Source: Variovorax sp. UMC13 (lineage in GTDB: Bacteria; Pseudomonadota; Gammaproteobacteria; Burkholderiales; Burkholderiaceae_C). Taken from it: a DNA stretch of 64,000 nucleotides. The stretch is from NCBI RefSeq assembly GCF_014170375.1, contig NZ_LZZW01000016.1, positions 158,524 through 222,523 on the forward strand, in the 5' to 3' direction. Position 1 is the stretch's first letter. Each line of letters starts with the position of its first letter. Under the pieces are notes generated by a model, which saw nothing but the letters and a program-made list of their open reading frames with translations, was not told the DNA's origin and ran no database searches. Below, piece by piece: positions 1 to 6,112 of this stretch. The translations under genes were made by a program, and so were the position numbers.

Positions 1-470
1 GCAACGCGGGCCTCGCTTCCTCTTTCGACAGCGTAGAGCTTGCTCTGACCGCTTTGGCGCCAGGTGTGCTCCACCGCTTGTGCATGTGCGAATTGCGCCC
101 AGACCACGAAGTTGTTGATGCGCGGGTCAGCACCTGCCTTGATCTGCGAAGCCAGCGCATCGAGATCGCGACCGGTGGTGCTCCGGAAGCTCGAGCCAGT
201 GCAGTCCAGCGCCAGCAGCTCATTGCCGAGGTCAGTGCGCCGCTGTTCAATAGCGAGGATCTCGGCATTGATCTCAGCCTGACGCTTGGTGCGCTTACCC
301 ATGAAGGTGCCCAGCGTCGCGAGCAGCGCATCCCTTTCGGCGATCAACGCCTGACGTTCGACCAGCTCTCCGGCCTCGATCTCTCGCAGTGCTTCCTGCA
401 CAACAGGCGTGGTCTTCAGGCGCGCGATGAAGTCACTGGCGGCCTGGGCGGATTTGGGTTTGAAGAACAT
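1..470 (-). CDS. Hypothetical protein of the integrated element (partial, runs off left edge)
   Basis: Seen: an open frame from an ATG at 470 to base 1 with no stop, giving at least 156 residues beginning MFFKPKSAQAASDF. An AGGG ribosome-binding sequence sits just upstream, and the start is only 9 bases after the stop of the next gene, so it closes a leftward operon. The middle (about residues 30-75) is rich in E, R, A and L and is probably helical or coiled-coil. No recognised domain. The C-terminus lies outside the window. The long open frame on the opposite strand here is a GC-rich shadow. Function unknown; the operon position suggests a phage-like or satellite element gene. Confidence 0.7.
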   Translation of the reverse strand, partial: MFFKPKSAQAASDFIARLKTTPVVQEALREIEAGELVERQALIAERDALLATLGTFMGKRTKRQAEINAEILAIEQRRTDLGNELLALDCTGSSFRSTTGRDLDALASQIKAGADPRINNFVVWAQFAHAQAVEHTWRQSGQSKLYAVERGSEARV

Positions 471-479
471 GTGTTGCCC

Positions 480-812
480 TTAGTTGATTGCGTTGCGGGT
501 GGTGCCGTCAAAGTCGGCGATGTCGAAGAACTCGGCAGAGAAGCTGGGGCCGACGATTCGCACAGCGCCGTGCTTGATGTCGCTGTGATCAATGCGGCAG
601 CCCATGCTCTTCATGAGCTCCATGGCCTCGATGCGCTTCATCTCGACGGGTGTCTTGCCCCGAGTGGTCGCAGTGGTGCGGGCAGGCAAGCCGGCGGCCT
701 TGCGGATCACGGCGAACGATTGCTCGATCTCGCCCAGCAGGCTGCGGATCTCAGCGCGCGCCTTCACGAGTTCGAGCTCGGCAGTGGTCGGCGTTCGCGG
801 TTTCGTGGTCAT
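480..812 (-). CDS. Hypothetical protein of the integrated element
   Basis: A 110-residue protein starting MTTKPRT. I chose the ATG at 812 because an AAGGGA sequence lies about 10 bases upstream; an in-frame GTG at 839 would add nine residues but has no clear ribosome-binding site. The N-terminal half (TAELELVKARAEIRSLLGEI) looks helical, and the C-terminal half (residues about 60-110) is mixed with a conserved-looking GAVRIVGPSF stretch. No family recognised. It lies between two other small leftward genes with gaps of 9 and 49 bases, so it belongs to the same transcription unit of the element. Confidence 0.6.
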   Translation of the reverse strand: MTTKPRTPTTAELELVKARAEIRSLLGEIEQSFAVIRKAAGLPARTTATTRGKTPVEMKRIEAMELMKSMGCRIDHSDIKHGAVRIVGPSFSAEFFDIADFDGTTRNAIN

Positions 813-861
813 GGAATCAGTCCCTTGGAATGACTCCACTGTGAGCTGGGTAAGGTGGGTA

Positions 862-1143
862 TCAGCGCCCGTTACCCAGAATCCTCAGCTCTCGCCGGAT
901 CGTCTCGGCGGCGCCCTGCGGCAGACCCTCGCGCAAGGCGATCAGCCTGGCCTTGCCCCTGGCCGAGAGCATCATCAGGTCGGGCTTCGTGGCCATCTCT
1001 CGCCACCGCGCGCGATCGGCCGCGCTGTACTTGCGGGGCACGCTGTCTACCGGCTCGCCCTGCAGCGCCAGCGCGGCCGGCAGCAACTCATGCAGGAGTG
1101 ACTGCACCAGGCGCAGCTTGTCGACGAGCTGGGCGGGAGTCAT
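862..1143 (-). CDS. Hypothetical protein of the integrated element
   Basis: A 93-residue protein starting MTPAQLVDKL. Its ATG overlaps the stop of the preceding small frame as ATGA (1143-1140), the usual sign of translational coupling. It is rich in A, L and R with predicted helices and no cysteine or membrane segment. The centre (DRARWREMATKPDLMM) and the tail (ETIRRELRILGNGR) look like soluble helices. I recognise no domain. It belongs to the leftward operon that begins at the ribbon-helix-helix gene at 3097. Confidence 0.55.
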   Translation of the reverse strand: MTPAQLVDKLRLVQSLLHELLPAALALQGEPVDSVPRKYSAADRARWREMATKPDLMMLSARGKARLIALREGLPQGAAETIRRELRILGNGR

Positions 1144-1295
1144 TCGAAGAGGCCCCCGCGGTCACCATCCCGCGTTCCGAACGATAGCTGCTCACCCAAA
1201 AGGGGGAGCTGCTCACGATCTGCAACGGCACCTGCAACGCCTGTCACGGCACAACGAACGTGCGAGGTCCCCGGCGACGAGGCGCTTTCATTCAT
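1140..1295 (-). CDS. Small hypothetical protein linking two element genes
   Basis: A 51-residue frame starting MNESASSPGT. Its start overlaps the end of the upstream gene by 8 bases and its stop overlaps the next start as ATGA, so the arrangement rather than the protein sequence supports it. An AAAGGTG sequence lies 6 bases before the chosen ATG; an alternative ATG at 1301 adds two residues. Low complexity of helices and no recognisable motif. It could be a non-coding overlap region, but an in-frame bridge between two coupled genes is more likely real than chance. Confidence 0.4.
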   Translation of the reverse strand: MNESASSPGTSHVRCAVTGVAGAVADREQLPLLGEQLSFGTRDGDRGGLFE

Positions 1296-1557
1296 CGACA
1301 TCACCTTTCGACATCGATGCCAGCAGGATTGCTGCACGGGCTGCAGCGGCTCGTTGAGGGCCTTGCCGGGCCGACAGCACTCGCAGGTAAACAGTGAGCA
1401 GCAGTTCGAGCGTGTCGACCGCCGGATGGGCTTGGTCCGCATACCCGGCCAGCACGTGGGCGGACTGTTTCGTGAACTCAGCGCCCCACGGCTTCAGCTC
1501 CTGAGCCAGGGCGATTACCGACTGGACCGCGGCTTCGTCCAAGTTGTTCTTAGCCAT
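1288..1557 (-). CDS. Hypothetical protein of the integrated element
   Basis: An 89-residue protein starting MAKNNLDEAAVQSV. The ATG at 1557 is preceded by AAGGAA at good spacing, which decides the start over a longer frame reaching 1773. It is almost entirely helical in appearance (LDEAAVQSVIALAQELKPWG, then a leucine-rich LELLLTVYLRVLSA segment that is amphipathic rather than membrane spanning). No family recognised. It overlaps the gene upstream by 43 bases out of frame. Confidence 0.6.
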   Translation of the reverse strand: MAKNNLDEAAVQSVIALAQELKPWGAEFTKQSAHVLAGYADQAHPAVDTLELLLTVYLRVLSARQGPQRAAAARAAILLASMSKGDVDE

Positions 1558-1838
1558 GATGGGGGTTCCTTGTGGATGGTGGGTCGGGCTTGGCCCGGCA
1601 GGTGGTATTCCACTGGGTCGCGAAAGCTCCACGCGCGCATCGCGATGTGGTCGTGCAGCAGACGGCGCTGCTTGTAGGCTGGTTGATCGAAGAGGCGGCG
1701 CATGTTCAGGCCGGGCAGCCCGTAGCACCCGTCGGCACGCGCCACTTGGAGCTGCTTGTAGCGAGGCACGCACCGGTTCTCACTGATCTGCTCCCGCAGA
1801 AATTCAGCTCCGCGGACCCGAGTCATTCGGGCTCTCAT
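1515..1838 (-). CDS. Hypothetical protein of the integrated element
   Basis: A frame of 107 residues (start ATG 1838; an ATG at 1826 is equally possible) beginning MRARMTRVRGAEFL. I accept it because third codon positions are strongly G/C throughout 1560-1780, as in real genes here, and the protein looks folded (KQLQVARADGCYGLPGLNMR, many charged residues). It has no convincing ribosome-binding site and its end overlaps the next gene by 43 bases, which lowers confidence. No domain recognised. It lies between the iteron-like repeats and the rest of the operon. Confidence 0.45.
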   Translation of the reverse strand: MRARMTRVRGAEFLREQISENRCVPRYKQLQVARADGCYGLPGLNMRRLFDQPAYKQRRLLHDHIAMRAWSFRDPVEYHLPGQARPTIHKEPPSWLRTTWTKPRSSR

Positions 1839-1901
1839 GGTGAAAGCCCAAAGGGCACACGCGCTGCTCCAGCACACCGCAGAGATGGCAACTCTAGAAC
1901 T

Positions 1902-2053
1902 CCTACAGAAACTGCAGGTCTGAAGAAATCGATGTTCTCCAATGACAGACCTGTAGAAATTAGAGGACTGACGGTTCTCATGGGGGCACCAGCCCTGCAG
2001 TTTCTGTAGGTCTGGTTTGTCTGTTTGGAAGTTTGTCCTGCAGTTTCTGGAGG
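1902..2053. repeat. Iteron-like repeat cluster, possible replication origin of the element
   Basis: The 16-mer CCTACAGAAACTGCAG occurs at 1902-1917; its exact reverse complement is at 1995-2010 and a 15/16 reverse copy (CTGCAGTTTCTGGAGG) at 2038-2053. A degenerate copy (CCTGTAGAAA) is at 1950-1959, and GTCTG or a related flank follows several copies. The copies at 1995 and 2038 lie inside the 3' end of the winged-helix gene but are read in different frames there, so the repetition acts on DNA rather than protein. Known: replication initiators of plasmids and phage satellites often bind iterons within or just after their own gene. The origin role is inference. Confidence 0.5.
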
Positions 2054-2460
2054 GCAGGAATTGTTTTTGTCGGCGGCTGCAGCTTGATGAAATTGAGGTA
2101 CGGGAATCCTCGAGGCTCGATGTCCATCGTCTTTTCCCAGTCCAACTTCCACCATGTGAAGGCGATCCAGTCCGACGTATGCGGCGCGTGTCCCTGCCGG
2201 GTGTGCACGACGAACGAGCACTCCAGCAAGGCACGCTTGGCCTTGATAAGCGTCGTCTCGGACTTCCATCCGTGCTTCTCCATCGCGGTGAACGACGGGT
2301 TCAGCCGGCCGTTGTTCTTGCCGGTGTACTGCGCCGTCAGGTCCATGACCAGGCAAACCGTGTTGGGGGGCAGCGACTGCCACTCCGCGGACAACAGGAT
2401 CTCCTTCGGAATCGGCACGAACTCGAAGGAAAGCGCGCCTTTCTTGTACTTGCCCGCCAT
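1978..2460 (-). CDS. Winged-helix protein of the phage/satellite replication type
   Basis: A 160-residue protein starting MAGKYKKGALSFEF. The layout resembles small helix-turn-helix proteins common in prophages and satellites: PIPKEILLSAEWQSLPPNT, then a helix with LVMDLTAQYTGKNNGRL, then a recognition-like MEKHGWKSETTLIKAKRALL and a wing with VVHTRQGHAP and IAFTWW. These proteins are thought to act in replication initiation or its control, but I assign this by pattern only. The ATG directly abuts the stop of the upstream gene. The 3' end carries iteron-like repeats, which fits a rep-ori module. The final 20 residues, encoded by the repeats, are probably unstructured. Confidence 0.65.
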   Translation of the reverse strand: MAGKYKKGALSFEFVPIPKEILLSAEWQSLPPNTVCLVMDLTAQYTGKNNGRLNPSFTAMEKHGWKSETTLIKAKRALLECSFVVHTRQGHAPHTSDWIAFTWWKLDWEKTMDIEPRGFPYLNFIKLQPPTKTIPALQKLQDKLPNRQTRPTETAGLVPP

Positions 2461-2721
2461 TCATTCGCCCACCCTCGGCTTGTCCCCGGCGGCCTCACGG
2501 TTGCGCAGCCAGAGATCGGCGCAGGCCACGTCAGGGAACAGCCAGTACTCCGAGGCGCGCGAGATCCACCCTATCGGCCGGCCGTGGCGGTCGATCAGCG
2601 CGCGACGGCGGAAGAGGACGATGGCGTTCTGCCGCGCCTTGCGCTCCCGGCATTCAAGCCCGACGAGTGCAGCTTTCGCCTGCAACGTGGCGAACGCCTT
2701 TTCGTGATCGACCGCGTTCAT
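2461..2721 (-). CDS. Hypothetical protein between AlpA-like and replication-like genes
   Basis: An 86-residue protein starting MNAVDHEKAFATLQ. Its ATG overlaps the stop of the AlpA-like gene as ATGA, so I prefer it to an upstream in-frame start at 2826. The first half is helical with ALVGLECRERKARQNAIVLF; the second contains LIDRHGRPIGWISRASEYWL, a compact aromatic segment. No known family. The conserved placement between a regulator and a replication-like protein suggests a role in control of the element. Confidence 0.6.
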   Translation of the reverse strand: MNAVDHEKAFATLQAKAALVGLECRERKARQNAIVLFRRRALIDRHGRPIGWISRASEYWLFPDVACADLWLRNREAAGDKPRVGE

Positions 2722-2909
2722 AGCGATGCGATCAGCTTGTCGATCTCCGACGCGCGCCAGCAGGTGGTGCGGGGACCGAGTTTCACGGGAGCCGGGTACT
2801 TGCCCGACTTCACGCCCTTCCACCACTCCGACTTCGCGATCGGGATGCGCTGGAGGACATCGGGCAGGCGCAGCAGCCGATCCGGCGTAGGGGCAGCGGC
2901 CGCGCTCAT
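2718..2909 (-). CDS. AlpA-family phage regulator / excisionase-like protein
   Basis: A 63-residue MerR-like winged helix. Seen: LLRLPDVLQRIPIAKSEWW followed by VKSGKYPAPVKLGPRTTCWR and ASEIDKLIASL, the standard AlpA pattern of a helix-turn-helix, a G-x-FP/YPxPVKLG loop and a conserved W-x-x-x-E-I/V near the end. Known: AlpA proteins activate integrase or excisionase expression in P4-like elements and cryptic prophages. The gene overlaps both neighbours by ATGA junctions, so its level is tied to the ribbon-helix-helix gene before it. It probably helps control excision by the integrase at 7435-8646. Confidence 0.8.
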   Translation of the reverse strand: MSAAAAPTPDRLLRLPDVLQRIPIAKSEWWKGVKSGKYPAPVKLGPRTTCWRASEIDKLIASL

Positions 2910-3097
2910 TTGCTCGCCCCTGGGACCTGGCGCAGCGCGGCCTCGCCAGCCTCGAGCAGCAGCAGGATCTGCTTGTTAAGGCTGCGCTTTTCCTTGCGCG
3001 CCGTGGCCTTCAATCGGACGTGCTGGGCATCGTCCTCGAATCGGAGCATGAATTTGGCCGCCTTCGGGTTCGGCGGTGCGACTGGTGCAATTTCCAT
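2906..3097 (-). CDS. Ribbon-helix-helix (Arc-like) regulator
   Basis: A 63-residue protein starting MEIAPVAPPNPKAAKF. The body reads KFMLRFEDDAQHVRLKATAR then KEKRSLNKQILLLLEAG: a short DNA-binding strand followed by two helices, the Arc/MetJ plan with a characteristic SLNxxI at the second helix. I start at 3097 because GAGGTAAC precedes that ATG. It is the first gene of the leftward operon, and its promoter region holds three palindromic repeats shared with the divergent Arc-like gene at 3196. It probably represses one or both promoters. Confidence 0.7.
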   Translation of the reverse strand: MEIAPVAPPNPKAAKFMLRFEDDAQHVRLKATARKEKRSLNKQILLLLEAGEAALRQVPGASK

Positions 3098-3110
3098 AGT
3101 TACCTCATAT

Positions 3111-3182
3111 GTCACCGTGACTTAAAGACTTGAGTATGTCACCGTGACTTTCAGTCGGCAAGTAAAAACGTGTCACCGTGCC
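3111..3182. promoter_or_regulatory. Three-copy palindromic operator between divergent regulators
   Basis: GTCACCGTGAC occurs at 3111-3121 and 3138-3148, and GTCACCGTGCC at 3172-3182. Each full copy is an 11-base palindrome with a single central base (GTCAC-C-GTGAC). Centres are 27 and 34 bases apart, so not all sit on the same helix face. The block fills the 98-base gap between the starts at 3097 (leftward) and 3196 (rightward). Both flanking proteins are ribbon-helix-helix types, which bind such short palindromes as dimer pairs. The likely role is autoregulation or a two-state switch of the element. Confidence 0.75.
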
Positions 3183-3195
3183 GTATGCTTGTGGG

Positions 3196-3657
3196 ATGGC
3201 AACTGAAACCGCGAAGACCGGACGTGACTCGGACAAATTCATGCTGCGGCTGCCCGACGGCATGCGTGATCGGCTGAAGGCGTCGGCTGAGGAGAACAAC
3301 CGCACGCTCAATGCCGAGGTAGTGGCCAGGATCGAGGCGAGCTACCAAGCTCCGCGCGACCGGATCGCGGCCAGGGCGCGCGAGATCGAGCTCGGCGTCT
3401 CCGAAGTCGCGGCCCGCGGCGAGATGCTCGACCTCCGGGCTGAACTGCTGCACTCGCGTCTGGATCGCCTGCAGTCACGAATCGAGCAAGCCCCCACGGC
3501 CGCACTCGCTGCGGAGCTGACCCAGCAGGCCAACGAGTTGCGCGCGGAGCTCGCGAAGGTTCAGCACGCTCGAGCCCAGTTTGCCGAGCAGAGCGCGGAC
3601 CTTGTCGATCGCATGGCACGCATTCGCGCCATGGTAGAGCGGTCGCCTGAAGAGTGA
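3196..3657 (+). CDS. Arc-family DNA-binding protein with coiled-coil tail
   Basis: A 153-residue protein starting MATETAKTGRDSD. Residues about 14-48 match the Arc repressor plan: KFMLRLPDGMRDRLKASAEE followed by NNRTLNAEVVARIE, with the usual N-R-T/S-L-N-A-E signature. Residues about 60-150 form a long heptad-rich helix (RIAARAREIELG, then LTQQANELRAELAKVQHAR), longer than classical Arc, which could drive oligomerisation. The gene is transcribed away from the leftward operon and is probably regulated by the three operators just upstream. A GTG at 3178 is an alternative start, but it would place the start inside the third operator. Confidence 0.75.
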   Translation: MATETAKTGRDSDKFMLRLPDGMRDRLKASAEENNRTLNAEVVARIEASYQAPRDRIAARAREIELGVSEVAARGEMLDLRAELLHSRLDRLQSRIEQAPTAALAAELTQQANELRAELAKVQHARAQFAEQSADLVDRMARIRAMVERSPEE

Positions 3658-3697
3658 TCTTCCTCGGCGGTCGTTCGTGGCGACCAACGAGGAACCG

Positions 3698-4288
3698 TCA
3701 GAGCCCGAGCGCCCCCATCCGCCGACGAACCTCCGACATGGGTGTCGAGCGGCCGTAGAGCAAATCGGCCTGCAGCGCGGCAAGGTCGGCAATCCGTCGC
3801 TGCAGGGCGCGGCGGCGGCTGCGCGGCGGGCAGCGGTCTGGTGCCATTGCCCCGGCCATGCGTCCGAGCTCGAAAGCAATCCGACGGCAGGCCTGCACCC
3901 GGTTGCTAGGGATGGCGGTTAGGCGCATGTCGTCGGCGCGGTCGTTTTCCTCAACCAGCTCGGCCGCGGTGCGCTCCCGAAAGGCAACGATCAGCCACGT
4001 CCCGGACAGGCGCAGGAACCAGGTGTGCCCAGCCGCGTCGGTGGCCTCGGTGACGCGATCCTCCGCCAGCGCGTCGAGCGTCGGCACGTCGACGGCGTGC
4101 GAGTCGGCCAGCGCCTTGCGCCCGCCGCAAAACGTGAGGCTGTCGCCGCCGGCCAGAGGCGAGAAAGGCCCCTCGACACCGGCGAACTGCCGGACATCGC
4201 TGACCAGGGTCAGGCGGGGCTTCGTGATGCCCTGCATGGGCGTGGGTTGAGCAGTTGCCCGAGTGCGGGCGAGAATAGCGGTAGCCAT
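3698..4288 (-). CDS. Hypothetical protein of the integrated element
   Basis: A 196-residue protein starting MATAILARTRATAQ with a strong AAGGAGCG ribosome-binding sequence, which fixes the start. Residues about 50-130 look like a small mixed alpha/beta region (GDSLTFCGGRKALADS, then HTWFLRLSGTWLIVAFRERTAAEL), and residues about 145-196 are basic and helical. No family recognised. It converges with the Arc-like gene (40-base gap) and has its own long leader holding two hairpins. Confidence 0.65.
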   Translation of the reverse strand: MATAILARTRATAQPTPMQGITKPRLTLVSDVRQFAGVEGPFSPLAGGDSLTFCGGRKALADSHAVDVPTLDALAEDRVTEATDAAGHTWFLRLSGTWLIVAFRERTAAELVEENDRADDMRLTAIPSNRVQACRRIAFELGRMAGAMAPDRCPPRSRRRALQRRIADLAALQADLLYGRSTPMSEVRRRMGALGL

Positions 4289-4324
4289 GATGTGCGCTCC
4301 TTGCTGGTATGCACGTTGTGGTTA

Positions 4325-4400
4325 GGCCGGTTGGGTGTTCCACCACCCTTCCGGCCGCCTAGATTTGCCTCAGATCTAAGGTGGACCCCGGGTCCACCTT
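4325..4400. promoter_or_regulatory. Two strong hairpins in the leader of the 3698-4288 gene
   Basis: The first hairpin, 4325-4356, pairs GGCCGG with CCGGCC and then, across a symmetric TT/TT bulge, GGGTG with CACCC around a 6-base loop. The second, 4378-4400, is a perfect inverted repeat with 11-base arms (AAGGTGGACCC / GGGTCCACCTT) around one base. Neither is followed by a T run in either direction, so they are not ordinary terminators. They lie upstream of the start at 4288 and downstream of the small gene ending at 4419, so they may be an operator, an attenuator or a processing site. Confidence 0.5.
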
Positions 4401-4418
4401 GCACCCTGAGGCGCGGCG

Positions 4419-4598
4419 TCATTCCTTCGGCAGCTTCGCCTTGTCGATGCGATCTCGCACCCATGGCGGGCCGCCCAATTTATCCAGCTTGTCCTTCTGG
4501 CCCTTCGTCAGGCGAATCGCCATAACCTGTGTTGCCTGGCCGGGATCAATCGCCGGCCTCCCGGGCTTCTTTTTCGCTGCTGGTTTCTGTGGTGCCAT
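4419..4598 (-). CDS. Small basic ribbon-helix-helix-like protein
   Basis: A 59-residue frame starting MAPQKPAAKKKPGRPAI. It begins with a lysine/proline-rich, AT-hook-like segment (KKKPGRP). Then QVMAIRLTKGQKDKLDKLGG and PPWVRDRIDKAKLPKE give the strand plus two short helices of a minimal ribbon-helix-helix protein. Known: element-encoded proteins of this plan act as transcriptional repressors. A TAATGT/ACATTA palindrome lies just before its start, probably its own operator. It has no obvious Shine-Dalgarno sequence. Confidence 0.7.
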   Translation of the reverse strand: MAPQKPAAKKKPGRPAIDPGQATQVMAIRLTKGQKDKLDKLGGPPWVRDRIDKAKLPKE

Positions 4599-4603
4599 GG
4601 GAG

Positions 4604-4617
4604 TAATGTAAACATTA
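4604..4617. promoter_or_regulatory. Palindrome upstream of the small regulator gene
   Basis: TAATGT and ACATTA arms flank a 2-base centre, six bases upstream of the start codon at 4598. The surrounding bases are unusually A/T-rich for this window, as expected for a promoter. It also lies between the leftward small gene and a rightward gene near 4640. It is probably the operator for the ribbon-helix-helix protein encoded at 4419-4598. Confidence 0.5.
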
Positions 4618-4639
4618 ATCGAGCGATGCGCAATTTATT

Positions 4640-4957
4640 TTGTGGTTGAAAACCCTATGGACGAACAGTGCCTCGAGGCCATGGTGCGCCGGGTGCCGAG
4701 AGGAACTGGCGGAGGCCGAGACCAGGCAGTGGGTGCCGGCGCCGCACTGGTTCGAGCGGGTGGCCATCCTTCTCAGGCGGGCGAAGGACTACCGCCGCGA
4801 GGTGCTGACCTGCGAAGCCTACATTGCCGCCGTCGAGCGCTTCTACGCCGTGCACGGAACTGTCAGCATGGCCGACGTGCGCGCTGGGCCGACCTATCAG
4901 GCGATCGTGAAGCGGCTGGTGAAAGCTAGGGCGCTTTCTGGACAGGCTCGAAAGTGA
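4640..4957 (+). CDS. Hypothetical element protein, 5' end possibly frameshifted
   Basis: The frame ending at 4957 gives about 105 residues from a TTG at 4640. The part from HWFERVAILLRRAKDYRREV through TVSMADVRAGPTYQAIVKRL looks like a genuine folded helical protein. The N-terminal part is doubtful. A second frame starting ATG at 4657 reads MDEQCLEAMVRRV and then degenerates, while the first frame becomes sensible at EELAEAETRQWVP (from about 4700). One extra C near 4696 would explain this, and removing it joins both halves. So this is either a disrupted gene or one using an odd start. No family recognised. Confidence 0.5.
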   Translation: MWLKTLWTNSASRPWCAGCREELAEAETRQWVPAPHWFERVAILLRRAKDYRREVLTCEAYIAAVERFYAVHGTVSMADVRAGPTYQAIVKRLVKARALSGQARK

Positions 4958-5012
4958 GCCCGTCGGATTGGCAACCGCTACGATCTGCGGTCCACAACGA
5001 GGAGAGACCGAG

Positions 5013-5717
5013 ATGAAGAAGACTGCCGCCATCGTCATGGCGTTGCTGCTTGCTGGATGCGTCACAGCGCCGCCCATCAAGCCTCCGGAAATTCAGATCA
5101 CAAACATCCCGCCGCTTAGTGTCGAGTCGACTGCGGACATTGGCGAGACGTTGGTGGCGAAGGGCAAGCTCTACGTCTTCGATGGCTTGGAGCTCCAGGA
5201 GCGCATCACTGACAACGGCATCATGCGCGAGTACATCGTGGAGCCGAACGCAATGCGACTTGAGAGGGAAGACGCAGAAGGAACTCAGTTTTTTTTCGCG
5301 TCACCGGGCGCCTACTGGATCAACGACAAGTACACACGTCGCCGCGCTGAACCTTTCGGTGGCTACCTCACAAAAAAGAGGAACGGCACATTGCAGCTGG
5401 TCGGCTCTTACGACATGACAGGGGCCGGCCAGATCACCCCGGCGGCGCCACGGCACCGCGTCGGCAAGATCATCGACAAGACCCAGCCGAACTTCAGGCA
5501 GGAACTGCTGTATGGCGGGCGAATTGGCAACCAGATCAAGGTCACGTATCGCGAGTTTGCAGGCGATCTCATCAGACCAGGATTCACCCAGGAAGCTCAG
5601 TACGATTTGACTGCTGAACAGACGATTGGCTTCAAGAGCGTGCGGATCCAGGTCATCGAGGCCACCAATACTCGAATCAGATACAAGGTGCTCGCGTCTT
5701 TCCCGGACTCGCTCTAG
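5013..5717 (+). CDS. Predicted lipoprotein (element cargo)
   Basis: A 234-residue protein starting MKKTAAIVMALLLAGCVTAP, a textbook signal peptide with the lipobox LLAGC and the lipidated cysteine at residue 16. A GGAGAG ribosome-binding site fixes the ATG at 5013. The mature part has no cysteine-rich or repeat structure and looks beta-rich with several Y/F motifs (GKLYVFDGLEL, FFFASPGAYWINDKYT). No family recognised. It is monocistronic and followed by a long hairpin-rich gap. Lipoproteins are frequent cargo of integrated elements (for example exclusion or lysogenic conversion), but no such role can be shown here. Confidence 0.75.
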   Translation: MKKTAAIVMALLLAGCVTAPPIKPPEIQITNIPPLSVESTADIGETLVAKGKLYVFDGLELQERITDNGIMREYIVEPNAMRLEREDAEGTQFFFASPGAYWINDKYTRRRAEPFGGYLTKKRNGTLQLVGSYDMTGAGQITPAAPRHRVGKIIDKTQPNFRQELLYGGRIGNQIKVTYREFAGDLIRPGFTQEAQYDLTAEQTIGFKSVRIQVIEATNTRIRYKVLASFPDSL

Positions 5718-6112
5718 GAGCAGCGGCTGCAGGGCGATGCCTCCCGACCGGGTGATGGCAAGACGACGAATTTCGTCGGGCTGGTCACCCGTTTGGGTGA
5801 GTTCCTCGGTCGGCGGCCTTCGGACGGCTATCGTTCGATTGGGTTCTCACCCACGAGGGTGTAAACCAGCGGTAAGGGTGAAGCCACTTCACCCTTACGG
5901 TCGGCGGCTGTCCGCGACTTGTCCGCCGGACAGCCGGTCGCTGTCCCCTGGTTGTCCCGCGGGACACCAGCGGTCTGTCCCGCGTCTGTCACACGCGACT
6001 AATGCGTGAGTCACGCGTTACTGCCGACGAAATGCGTCGACAGTCGTTCTCGCCCGGGAGGGCGTAAACCGAAGAAAGGGTAAAGTGACTTCTGCCTTAG
6101 GGCAACCTGCGC
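5718..6112. other. Gene-free stretch with several perfect hairpins and a direct repeat
   Basis: No credible gene. It holds a hairpin with 12-base arms (GTAAGGGTGAAG at 5872-5883 with its complement at 5887-5898, 3-base loop), one with 10-base arms (CGGCTGTCCG, 5905-5914 with 5927-5936), and a 14-base palindrome TGTCCCGCGGGACA at 5953-5966. A 25-base segment beginning GTTCTC and ending GTAAACC occurs at 5843-5867 and again at 6046-6070 (21/25 identical). Both copies are followed by a run resembling AAGGGT(G/A)AAG. The stretch separates the lipoprotein gene from the convergent gene ending at 6113. It could act as a transcription barrier, transfer site or dispersed repeat. Confidence 0.6.

Noticed and set aside
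54..833. Long plus-strand open frame of 259 codons
   Set aside because: It lies opposite two minus-strand genes with ribosome-binding sites; its protein is low-complexity and has no start signal. GC-rich antisense frames are common here.
1570..2009. Plus-strand frame of 145 codons over the iteron region
   Set aside because: Third-position composition and protein plausibility favour the minus-strand frame, and no ribosome-binding site is present.
5840..6070. CRISPR-like array
   Set aside because: Only two imperfect copies of a 25-base unit and unequal spacing; no cas genes.
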